Notes under the pieces: model-generated
The model's database searches: none
What the model saw: the letters and a program-made list of their open reading frames with translations, nothing else
Told to the model about the DNA's origin: nothing
Source of the DNA: Acidobacteriota bacterium
GTDB taxonomy: Bacteria > Acidobacteriota > UBA4820 > DSQY01
Assembly (NCBI GenBank): GCA_021787565.1
Contig: JAJYLT010000008.1
Span: 1-64,000, forward strand
Length of the DNA stretch: 64,000 bases
Direction of reading: 5' to 3'
In this document: positions 16,466 through 26,391 of the stretch, in pieces
Layout: each line of letters opens with the position of its first letter
How positions within the stretch are numbered: position 1 is the stretch's first letter
Position numbers and translations under genes: made by a program

Positions 16466-18399
16466 GGCGCCTCCTCGGCTTCGGAGGAGAAGAAGGCCTC
16501 CACCGCGTCCAGGCTCTCCGTCACGGCGAAGGGGGGGAGCGAGGCCAGCAGCAGCCGGCCGTAGGATCTCCTCCTCAGCCTCACGTCGAAGCAGGCCACC
16601 ACGCCCCGGTCCCGCGTGGAGCGGATCAGGCGGCCCGCCCCCTGCTGGAGCATGATGGCGGCCATGGGCACCTGGTAGCCCGTGAAGGGGTCCTGTCCGG
16701 ACTTTCGGAGGCGTTCGATCCTCGCCTGGGTCAGGGGATCGTTGGGGGCCGCGAAGGGCAGCTTGTCGATGACCACGAGAGAAAGGGCCTCGCCCTGGAC
16801 GTCCACGCCCTGCCAGAAGGAGGCGGTCGCCACGAGCACCGCGTTGCCCGCCAGCCGGAAACGCTCCAGCAGCAGCGCCTTGGGCTCCTCCCCCTGGACC
16901 AGGACCGGGAAGGGCAGCAGGGCTTCGAGCGACTGGGCCACGGCCCGCATGTTGCGGTAGGAGGTGCACAGCACGAAGGCCCGGCCGCGGGAGAATCCGA
17001 TCAGCGGGGGGAGGACCTCCAGGAGGGCATCCAGAAACCCCTCGTCGCCGGGGTCCGGGAATCGCGCCGGGACGTAGAGAAGGCCCTGCCGGCCGTAGTC
17101 GAACGGACTGGGCAGGCGGAGTTCCTCGGTCCCCTCCGGAATCCCCATGCGGCTTCTGAAATAGGCGAAGGAGCCCCCAACCGTGAGGGTGGCCGAGGTG
17201 AAGGCGGCGCCGTTGAGCCGGCCGTAGAGGTTTTCGCGCATCAGATCCCCCACGTCGATGGGGCTGGCTCCCAGGATCACGTTTCGGCCACGGACCTCCA
17301 CGTAGCGCACGTAGGCGTCGTCCGCGCCGTCCAGCACGAACTCCACGGCCTCCCGGAGGGTTTCGAGCCGGCCCAGCAACCCCTCCACCTCGCCCCCGCC
17401 ATCCGTGCCCTGCAAGGCGAGGCCCGCGGCGTCCAGGGCATTGTCCATCCTCTCGCGCAGGGCCTCCCCCTGCTCGCCGAGGAAGCCCGGGCGAAGGGTC
17501 TCCCGCCGCTCCCCGCGGGCCTCCATGGGTCCGAAGAAGAAGAGCACCGCCTGCGTCGCGTCCTGCAGGATGCGGGTGAGGTTGCCTTTGCCGTTTCCGA
17601 AGGCCTTCGTGGCGTCGTGAAGCCACTCCTGCACCATGCGGCGGCTGACGCTCACTCCGAAAAAGGAGGTGGCCGCCTCCTCCGCCTCGTGGGCCTCGTC
17701 CATGACGAGGTGCGCGTACTCGGGCAGCGCGGCGGCGTCCCAGCGGTTCTTCAGCGCCAGGTCGGCGCAGAGGAGGTGGTGGTTGGTCACGACCAGATCG
17801 GCGGCCTCGGCCTGACGCCTGAGCTGAACCACGTGGCAGTCGCTGAACAGCGGGCAGGAGGATCCCAGGCAGCGCTCGCCTCGAGCGTTGATCTCCCGCC
17901 AGGTGGGGAGGTCCTCGGGGATCCCATCCCACTCGGCCTTGTCGCCCGTCTTGGTGGAGGAGGCCCACGCCTCCAGCCGCTTCAGGTGGGCCGCGTCCGC
18001 CGGCGAGGTGAACAGCGGCTCCGCCAGAAAGTGGCGCCAGTAATGGAGACACAGGTAGTTGGCGCGCCCCTTTACCGTCACGGCGCGCACGGGCCGCTCC
18101 AGGATCCGCTCCAGGAGCGGGATGTCCTTCCGGGCCAGCTGCTCCTGGAGGGCCTTGGTGCCCGTCGAGATCACGACCCTCCGGTCCAAGTAGGCGGCGG
18201 GAAGGAGATAGGCGAGGCTTTTCCCCGTTCCCGTCCCCGCTTCGGCCAGCAGGAAGCGCTCGTGGCGTAGCGCGCGCCAAACAGCGGCGGCCATCTCCTC
18301 CTGGCCGGGCCGGTACTCGTAGAAGGGTTCCCTCGCCAGCGGCCCTCCGGGGCCGAGCAGCGCTAGAAAGTCGGGCTCCTCCGGGCGGGGGCCTTTCAT
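16462..18399 (-). CDS. DinG/YoaA-type XPD-family DNA helicase
   Basis: 645 aa, superfamily 2 helicase acting 5'-3' on DNA repair or replication intermediates. A Q-motif-like YRPGQEEMA is followed by Walker A (AEAGTGTGKS, about 52-61), four cysteines suited to a [4Fe-4S] cluster (NYLC, then ERCLGSSCPLFSDC), and the DEAH box (MDEAHEAEEAA, about 232-242). The C-terminal helicase domain has ATASFWQGVDVQGEALS and ends with the QGAGRLIRSTRDRGV motif VI. Length and order are those of bacterial DinG-like proteins without the exonuclease domain. The stop codon is shared with the antiporter start. Confidence 0.93.
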   Translation of the reverse strand: MKGPRPEEPDFLALLGPGGPLAREPFYEYRPGQEEMAAAVWRALRHERFLLAEAGTGTGKSLAYLLPAAYLDRRVVISTGTKALQEQLARKDIPLLERILERPVRAVTVKGRANYLCLHYWRHFLAEPLFTSPADAAHLKRLEAWASSTKTGDKAEWDGIPEDLPTWREINARGERCLGSSCPLFSDCHVVQLRRQAEAADLVVTNHHLLCADLALKNRWDAAALPEYAHLVMDEAHEAEEAATSFFGVSVSRRMVQEWLHDATKAFGNGKGNLTRILQDATQAVLFFFGPMEARGERRETLRPGFLGEQGEALRERMDNALDAAGLALQGTDGGGEVEGLLGRLETLREAVEFVLDGADDAYVRYVEVRGRNVILGASPIDVGDLMRENLYGRLNGAAFTSATLTVGGSFAYFRSRMGIPEGTEELRLPSPFDYGRQGLLYVPARFPDPGDEGFLDALLEVLPPLIGFSRGRAFVLCTSYRNMRAVAQSLEALLPFPVLVQGEEPKALLLERFRLAGNAVLVATASFWQGVDVQGEALSLVVIDKLPFAAPNDPLTQARIERLRKSGQDPFTGYQVPMAAIMLQQGAGRLIRSTRDRGVVACFDVRLRRRSYGRLLLASLPPFAVTESLDAVEAFFSSEAEEAP

Positions 18400-18470
18400 G
18401 CGAAGATCGAGCCCGGGAAACAGGGAAACGGGGAGACAGGGAGAGAAGGGCTCATCCCCCCCTTCTTTTT

Positions 18471-18505
18471 TTCATCCCTCATCGGTCATCCTTCATCCCC
18501 CATCC
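18471..18505. repeat. Degenerate 7-bp tandem repeat
   Basis: Five consecutive heptamers (TTCATCC, CTCATCG, GTCATCC, TTCATCC, CCCATCC) spanning the 3' end of the glutamine amidotransferase gene. The unit is related to the ATCATCC repeat at 30549-30604 and, inverted, to the one at 53987-54014. Confidence 0.75.
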
Positions 18506-19209
18506 GCACCATACGTCTCCGCCTGCTCCCTGAGCCAGCGTCCAAGGTTGCGCGAAAACGGGGATCGCGGCGTTCGCTCCGGGTGCCATTGGATGCCAAG
18601 GACGCGCGGATGCGCGGGGTGCTCGATAGCTTCGGGCACCTCATCCGGGCCCCACGCCGTAATCCTCCAGCCCGCCGCCAGGTTCCCCACGGCCTGGTGA
18701 TGGGAGGAGTGGACCCTCGTGTCCCGACCGGGATAAAGGCTGGCCACCAGGGTGCCCGGCTCAACGTGGAGACGGTGGCAAGGAGAGGGCCCACCCGGTG
18801 CGCTTCGGCGGTGCCGCAGGTGGGGATCCTCCAGGTGCCGGACCAGGTCGCCGCCGAGGGCCGCGTTGATGGTCTGGCATCCCAGACAGATGCCCAGAAC
18901 GGGAACGCCGAGCTTCAGGCAGCGCCAGAGGAGCGTGAATTCAAACGCCGTCCGGTCGGGGTGGGAATAGTGCTCGCCGGGGCGGGGTTCCGGATCGGCT
19001 CCGTAGAGGGAGGGCGCAATGTCGTGGCCCCCCGAGAGAACCAGGGCCGACAGTCCCGCCAAGGCCTCCGCCTCGGAGCCCGGAAGCGCAGGCAGGGCCA
19101 CGGGCAATAGCCCCGCGCTCCTGACCCACTCGAAGTATTCCCGGCTCAGGACGAGCTTGCGGCCTCCTTCGCCCTCTTCCCAGTCCGCCGTAATCCCCAC
19201 GTGCAGCAT
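18493..19209 (-). CDS. Class I glutamine amidotransferase (PuuD-like peptidase C26)
   Basis: 238 aa. The nucleophile elbow GICLGCQ (Cys near residue 106), oxyanion region and catalytic QWHPE (His near 210) of class I amidotransferases are present, and the early LVLSGGHDIAPSLYG block is typical of gamma-glutamyl-gamma-aminobutyrate hydrolase (PuuD). It begins 1 nt from the end of the aldehyde dehydrogenase gene. That pairing would fit putrescine/GABA breakdown (hydrolysis of gamma-glutamyl-GABA, then oxidation of the semialdehyde), although no other puu genes are here and the dehydrogenase lacks a key residue. The substrate is therefore uncertain. Confidence 0.85.
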   Translation of the reverse strand: MLHVGITADWEEGEGGRKLVLSREYFEWVRSAGLLPVALPALPGSEAEALAGLSALVLSGGHDIAPSLYGADPEPRPGEHYSHPDRTAFEFTLLWRCLKLGVPVLGICLGCQTINAALGGDLVRHLEDPHLRHRRSAPGGPSPCHRLHVEPGTLVASLYPGRDTRVHSSHHQAVGNLAAGWRITAWGPDEVPEAIEHPAHPRVLGIQWHPERTPRSPFSRNLGRWLREQAETYGADGG

Positions 19210-19210
19210 C

Positions 19211-20833
19211 TCAACGAGTCCCTCTCACCTTGACCAGGTCTTTGAAGAAGGGTATCAGGTTGATGAGGCGTCCCGCCAGCCCCTCGGCGAGGAGAAACCG
19301 CATCCGCCTGGCCAGATCCAGGCCGTCGGAGCTGTAGGGAAACCACCAGGGCTCTCCCTCCCGCTGCCCCCTGTCGGCACCCAGGAGCTGCATCGAGGTC
19401 AGTTCGTGGAGCAAACCGAGCCCGTGGGCGCGGCCCGTTCCGAACTGCCTCATCCCGCCCCAGGGGAACCGCGCCTGGGTATGGCTGTAGGAGACGTCGT
19501 TGATCCAGACGGAACCCACGGCCAGCCGGCGGCCGAGGGCAAGGCCCCGTTCCACGTCCGCGGTCCAGATCGAAGCGGACAGGCCGTAACGAGAGTCGTT
19601 GATCCATCGGACCGCCTCATCCAGGTCGGCGTACCCCACGACGGGCACCACCGGCCCGAGGGTCTCCTCCCGCATGAGAGCGCAGTCCATGGGTACGTCC
19701 ACCAACACCGTGGGCTGGAAGAAGAAACCCGGGCCGGGCAGTCGCCGTCCGCCGCATAGAAGGCGCGCCCCCTTCCAGACGGCCTCTTGCACGTGGACCT
19801 CAACCCGTTCGAGCTGATGGGAAGAGATCAGGGGGCCGACCTCGACTCCCTCCTCCATGCCGTTCCCGACTCTGAGCGCCCCGACCTTGGCCGCCACGGC
19901 GGCGGCGAATCTTTCCTTCATCTGGATCGGCACGAAGAAACGCTCCGCGGAAGCGCAGGCCTGGCCGGTCCCGAAGCAGGCCGCCCACGCGGCCCCGTTG
20001 ACGGTCCTCGCGAACGGGGCGTCCGGGAGAACCAGGAAGGCGTCCTTCCTCCCCAACGTCAGCCCCGTGGGGATGAGCCTCGGCGCTAGCTTCGCCTGGA
20101 TTTGAAGCCCGACTGCCGTGGAGCCGGTGAAGAGGAGGCCGTCCAATCCGCCTTCCACGAGATGGGCACCCGTCTCGGGCCCGCCCGTCACGAGGTTGAG
20201 CACGCCGGGAGGGAAGCCCGCCCGGTGGAGGAGCCCGGCCAGCTTCGTCCCCACGAGCGGCGCGAGTTCGGACGGCTTGAACACCACGGTGTTGCCGGCC
20301 AGGAGGGCAGGTAGGATCTGCCCCATGGGGATGGCCAGCGGCAGGTTCCACGGCGAGATCACTCCCAACACGCCGAGCGGCACCCTGCGGATCCAGTGGC
20401 GCCTCCCCCACGGGAGGGGATTTCCACCCCCGACACGGCGGTCGTCGAGATAGGCTGGCGCTCCCTTGCAGAGGCCGGTTATGAGATCGAGGGTGCCCAG
20501 AATCTCCAAGAAGTGGGCTTCCTGAAGCGGCTTGCCCGATTCCTGGGTGATGAGGGAGGCCAGGGCATCGCCCTCCTGCGCCACCAGCCCCCTCAGCGTC
20601 TCCAGGTGGCCGATCCTGCGATCCAGCGGTAGGGCCGCCCAAGAGGACTGCGCCTCCCTGGCGGCGAGCACGGCCAGACCCACGTCCTCCTTGTTGCAGA
20701 GGGGCGCGTAACCGATGATCTCGCCGGTGGCCGGATTGAGGCTCTCCAGACGGTCGTCCTTCTGGTACCACTCCCCCCCGATCAGGACCTTGGCATCGAC
20801 TCGCTGGGGCGCCCGGCCGGCCGGCTCACTCAT
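19211..20833 (-). CDS. Aldehyde dehydrogenase-family protein lacking the usual catalytic Glu
   Basis: 540 aa with the complete ALDH fold: SPWNLPL in the cofactor domain, KPSELAPL, the FTGSTAVG NAD-binding turn, the nucleophile Cys293 in GTGQACAS, and the C-terminal PWGGMRQFGTGRAHG. At the position of the general base (E of the usual LELGGK) the protein has LTLGRK, that is Thr259, so hydrolysis of the thioester by the standard mechanism may be lost. CoA-acylating members also lack this Glu, but the rest looks like NAD(P)-dependent hydrolytic enzymes. It overlaps the TlpA-like gene by 8 nt and is followed by the amidotransferase. Confidence 0.88.
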   Translation of the reverse strand: MSEPAGRAPQRVDAKVLIGGEWYQKDDRLESLNPATGEIIGYAPLCNKEDVGLAVLAAREAQSSWAALPLDRRIGHLETLRGLVAQEGDALASLITQESGKPLQEAHFLEILGTLDLITGLCKGAPAYLDDRRVGGGNPLPWGRRHWIRRVPLGVLGVISPWNLPLAIPMGQILPALLAGNTVVFKPSELAPLVGTKLAGLLHRAGFPPGVLNLVTGGPETGAHLVEGGLDGLLFTGSTAVGLQIQAKLAPRLIPTGLTLGRKDAFLVLPDAPFARTVNGAAWAACFGTGQACASAERFFVPIQMKERFAAAVAAKVGALRVGNGMEEGVEVGPLISSHQLERVEVHVQEAVWKGARLLCGGRRLPGPGFFFQPTVLVDVPMDCALMREETLGPVVPVVGYADLDEAVRWINDSRYGLSASIWTADVERGLALGRRLAVGSVWINDVSYSHTQARFPWGGMRQFGTGRAHGLGLLHELTSMQLLGADRGQREGEPWWFPYSSDGLDLARRMRFLLAEGLAGRLINLIPFFKDLVKVRGTR

Positions 20834-21404
20834 GATCCAGCTTCCGAACCACCGCCGGGACGCCTTTGGACGACCAGTCCGTGGCGCCCTGCGCCGTCCA
20901 GGCCACCTTGCCCTCCCTGTCCAGGACGACGGTCGTGGGGATGGCGGTCACGCCCATCTGGTCCGCCAGTCCGCTCTGGTCGATGTAAACGGGGAAATGC
21001 TGCGGAATGGCCTGGAGGAAGGTCAGAACCGGCGCCTTGTCGTTGTCTACCGACACCGGGAGGATGGCGATTCCCGGGTCCTCCTGATGAGCCCCGGCGT
21101 ACCGCGCAAACTCCGGGAACTCGGTCCTGCAGGGCGGGCACCAGCTCGCCCAGAAGTGGAGCACGACCACCTTTCCCTTTAATGAAGCCAGGTCCACGGA
21201 GCTGGCACCGGACGTCACGGGCTCGATGGCCGCCGTACCGGCGGGAGAGCGTTGGTCCGAGGGTACCAGCCCCGCGGGTCCACCGCCACGAAGGCCCGTT
21301 CGGAGCAAGTAGACGCCGAGGATCGCCACGGCTAACGCGATGACGATCCAAAAGCTCCTCATGGAGCCTCCCGAACCGGCCGGAACAGCATTCTGACCCT
21401 TCAT
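20826..21404 (-). CDS. TlpA-like membrane-anchored thioredoxin
   Basis: 192 aa from the ATG at 21404, chosen because CCAGGAGGTCCGCCC precedes it; the frame extends to 21479 without a binding site. One N-terminal transmembrane anchor (about 16-35) is followed by a periplasmic thioredoxin fold with WASWCPPC (CxxC), the cis-Pro segment GVTAIPTTVVLDREG and a TlpA/ResA-like insertion region (PVSVDNDKAPVLTFLQ). It probably reduces disulfides in exported proteins such as apocytochromes or supports periplasmic redox balance. It is the first gene of the minus-strand group and is divergent from the FecR-like gene across about 140 bp. Confidence 0.88.
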   Translation of the reverse strand: MKGQNAVPAGSGGSMRSFWIVIALAVAILGVYLLRTGLRGGGPAGLVPSDQRSPAGTAAIEPVTSGASSVDLASLKGKVVVLHFWASWCPPCRTEFPEFARYAGAHQEDPGIAILPVSVDNDKAPVLTFLQAIPQHFPVYIDQSGLADQMGVTAIPTTVVLDREGKVAWTAQGATDWSSKGVPAVVRKLDHE

Positions 21405-21493
21405 GGGCGGACCTCCTGGAGCCGTATTATGGGGCCGGGGGGAGCCCTCCGACAAGTGAACCTCGTACCGGCCCGGCAAGGGCCTCCCCGGGC

Positions 21494-21522
21494 TTGAGCC
21501 CTTGACTGCTATGGGGTATCAT
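21494..21522 (+). promoter_or_regulatory. Sigma70-type promoter for the cell-shape operon
   Basis: TTGAGC (21494-21499), 17-nt spacer, TATCAT (21517-21522). Transcription would begin near 21529, before the chosen ATG at 21548 and past the alternative TTG at 21527, which supports the ATG. Confidence 0.6.
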
Positions 21523-21547
21523 TCGATTGGCTGGAAAGGGGTTCCCC

Positions 21548-22975
21548 ATGGCAAAGAAGGGCCGCGAGCTCGATTGGATCACGATCAAGTACAAGGATAT
21601 TTACGGCATTATCCTTGTGCTGGCCGCCCTCGGGCTGATCGGTGGCGGGGTCTTCTTCTACTGGCGCTGGCACGGCAACCCCAAGATCCAGGCCGAGCGG
21701 GCCCTGACGAAAGCCCAGCGGCTCCAGGACACGATGGACACCCCCGACCTCTCGGACGAGGTGAAGGCCACCCTCAGACAGACCCGCACCATGCTCCAGC
21801 AGGCCCGCAACGAGTTCGCGGCCGGACACTTCCCGAAGGCCCTCTCCATGGCCAACGACGTGCTGGAAACCCTGAAGAACGCCCAGGCGAGTTCGAGCAC
21901 GTCGCAGAAGTACGCCACCCTGGTCACCACCGAGGGCCAGGTCGAAGTCAAGCGGACGGGCCAACACCTCTTCACGAATGCCTCCGAACAGATGATCCTG
22001 GAGGACGGGGACATCGTGCGTACCGGAAAGAACAGCTCGGCCCAGATCAAGTACCACAACGGCCAGATCCAGATCATCTCCTCCGACTCCCTGGTCGTGA
22101 TCCAGGCGCTGAGCACCAGTCCCGCGGGCGGTAGCCTCATCGAGGTGGCGCTGAAGCAGGGCTTCGTGGAGACGCAGACGCCGGAGACCATGACCGCGAA
22201 GGATGAGTCCATCATCGCGACGGAAACCACCAAGGTCAGGCCGGCGGCGGCCTCGCGCGTCGGCGTGGGCCAGGCCGCCAACGGGGACGTGACCACGTCC
22301 ATCTTCACGGGCGCCGGCGAGATCGAGGCCGCCGGGCGGAAAGAGACCCTCCAGGCGGGAGCCACGGGCGTATCCGTGGTGACCACGTCCACGGGCCTGG
22401 GACAGACGGAGGCCCTAGTCCCCCCCCCCGCGGCGGACACCCCGAAAGACCAACAGATCTTCCGGCTGGAGGACCCGGTCCACCAGCCGATGGTGTTCAA
22501 GTGGAAGGGTGGCGGCGTGGCGACGAGGTTCGAACTCTCGGCCAAGCCGCTCTTCTCGACCCTGCTCACGGACCAGACCGTGCGAGAGGACGATAACGTG
22601 ACCGTGGAGGGCATGCCGGCCGGAACCTACTACTGGCGCCTGCGAACCGAGGGGGACGACAAAAGGACCTTCTGGTCGCCCATCTACCGGTTCCGGATCC
22701 TGCAGATCTACCAGCGCCCCAAGATCAAGCGTGATCTCAAGTTGAGCGTGGACGCCACACCCATCGGTGACGGGGTCATCCTTCAGGGCACGACCGACCC
22801 GGGCGTCTCCATTTCGGTGAACGACATCGAAGTGCCCGTCAACGCCGACGGCACCTTCAGCAAAATCGTGATCTTTTCCGACTACGGGACCCAGGCCGTA
22901 CAGGTGCGCGCCTTCGACGACGAGGGCAACGAGACGATCTGGCGGAAGCAGTTCCAGTCGGTTTCTTCGTACTGA
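21548..22975 (+). CDS. FecR-domain membrane protein with C-terminal Ig-like domain
   Basis: 475 aa from the ATG at 21548 (GGAAAGGGG upstream). Residues 1-18 are cytoplasmic and basic, one transmembrane helix lies at about 19-39, and then the protein is periplasmic. A helical, coiled-coil-like stretch (50-105) precedes a FecR-like beta domain (about 112-205) containing EGQVEVKRTG and LEDGDIVRTGKNSSAQI, the standard FecR opening. Further beta-rich parts follow, and a C-terminal Ig-like/filamin-type segment (about 390-470) has GTTDPGVSISVNDIEV. FecR-only proteins of this type are common envelope scaffold or sensing proteins outside iron regulation. It heads an operon with GAF-GGDEF and mre genes, so a cell-envelope role is likely; the exact function is unknown. 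Confidence 0.82.
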   Translation: MAKKGRELDWITIKYKDIYGIILVLAALGLIGGGVFFYWRWHGNPKIQAERALTKAQRLQDTMDTPDLSDEVKATLRQTRTMLQQARNEFAAGHFPKALSMANDVLETLKNAQASSSTSQKYATLVTTEGQVEVKRTGQHLFTNASEQMILEDGDIVRTGKNSSAQIKYHNGQIQIISSDSLVVIQALSTSPAGGSLIEVALKQGFVETQTPETMTAKDESIIATETTKVRPAAASRVGVGQAANGDVTTSIFTGAGEIEAAGRKETLQAGATGVSVVTTSTGLGQTEALVPPPAADTPKDQQIFRLEDPVHQPMVFKWKGGGVATRFELSAKPLFSTLLTDQTVREDDNVTVEGMPAGTYYWRLRTEGDDKRTFWSPIYRFRILQIYQRPKIKRDLKLSVDATPIGDGVILQGTTDPGVSISVNDIEVPVNADGTFSKIVIFSDYGTQAVQVRAFDDEGNETIWRKQFQSVSSY

Positions 22976-22996
22976 CACACTTCTGATGGGCCGGCC

Positions 22997-25103
<2,107 letters not shown>

Positions 25104-25104
<1 letters not shown>

Positions 25105-25916
25105 TGTCCCGTAGGTCGCCCATCCGCCGGCCCGAAGTCTTGCTCGTCCTCTTGATGGCCGGCTACCTCGTCCTCCTGGGCTGGCAGGTCAGGCGCGGGA
25201 CGCAATCCGCCCTCAGCAGCCTCGCCCTCGGCGCGTTTGGCCCTTTCTTGTCCATTTACGACTCGGCCAACCGACTCACCAGGGAGGGCCTCCAAGCCTA
25301 TTTCTGGCAGAGGGATGCCGCCGTGAAGGCCGAGAGGCTGGAGGAGGACAACCGGGAACTCCAAGGCAGGCTGGAGATCAGCCAGGCCCTCGAAAAGGAG
25401 GTGCTCCAGCTCCGCGAGCTCATCAAGGCGCCGAAGCCGACCGGCTACCAGGTGATCGGCGCCAGGGCGCTCACGGAATTCGGGGTGCCCTTCGGCCGCT
25501 ACCTGCTCGTGTCGTGCAGAAGCGATCTATCCTTTCCGGACCGGACGCCGGTGATCGGGCCACAGGGCGCCGTGGGACGAGTTCAGACGCGCATCGGCCC
25601 CCTGTACCGAATTCTGCTGGTGACGGACCCCAGCTCGGCGGTGGGGGTCATGTCGGACCGTTCGGGCGTACACGGCGTGGCCGTGGGAGAGGGACGTTCC
25701 CTCTCCGTCCGCTGGGTATCCAACGAGGCCGACGTGAAGGCGGGCGACCTCTTCGTGACCTCGGGCGAGGACGGGATCTTCCCTCCGGGGATCCGGATGG
25801 GCACCGTCACCGAGGTGTCGGACGGCCCGGACTACCTGAAGCGGATCACCCTCAGCCCGGCATCCCGGCTCGGCGACCTCATGTGGGTCCTGCTCCTCAG
25901 GAAGACCAATGGGTAA
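25104..25916 (+). CDS. mreC: Rod shape-determining protein MreC
   Basis: 270 aa. One N-terminal transmembrane helix (about 10-28) is followed by a coiled coil (about 65-105) and the periplasmic beta-barrel domain, with GPQGAVGRV and LVTSGEDGIFPPGIRMGTV typical of MreC. It links MreB to PBP2 and RodA. It starts immediately after mreB and overlaps mreD by 8 nt. Confidence 0.95.
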
Positions 25917-26391
25917 GCGTTTCATCGCCTCCCTGCTGCTCCTGTTCATGGCCGTGGCCGTGCAAACCCTGCTGCCCCTCGTGTCGGGCGGGCTCACCAT
26001 CGCCAACCCCTTCCTCGCCCTGCTCACGGTCCTGGCGCTCAGGGGCGGCAGGCTCTCCGGGCTGCTCTGGGGGGCCTTTCTTGGAGCCCTCTGCGACGCC
26101 TATTTCCTTCCGTACGTGGGCTTCCACGGCGCCGCCTTCACCTTGTTGGGTTATCTGCTCGGGTGGATCGGTTCCAAGGTCATGCTGCAAGGGGTGGTTC
26201 CCTTGGCCTTCTTCGGCTGGGCCAGCTACATTGTGGACGCGGGCTTGGTCGCGCTACTCTACCTCCTGCTCGGCCTTCCCCTGGCCGCCCCGTTCCTCGT
26301 CCCCGTTCTCCTGGGCAGTCTGGTGACGGGGCTGATGGCAGCGGGGTTCGAATTGGCCGCGCGCAAGCTCTTTCCGGAGGAAAGGTCATGA
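25909..26391 (+). CDS. mreD: Rod shape-determining membrane protein MreD
   Basis: 160 aa, five or so hydrophobic segments, the usual small polytopic MreD. Sequence similarity within this family is low, so the call relies on size, topology (GGLTIANPFLALLTVLALRGGRLSGLLWG and GFHGAAFTLLGYLLGWIG) and its position between mreC and the PBP2 gene, with overlaps at both ends (8 nt and ATGA). Confidence 0.9.
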   Translation: MGKRFIASLLLLFMAVAVQTLLPLVSGGLTIANPFLALLTVLALRGGRLSGLLWGAFLGALCDAYFLPYVGFHGAAFTLLGYLLGWIGSKVMLQGVVPLAFFGWASYIVDAGLVALLYLLLGLPLAAPFLVPVLLGSLVTGLMAAGFELAARKLFPEERS

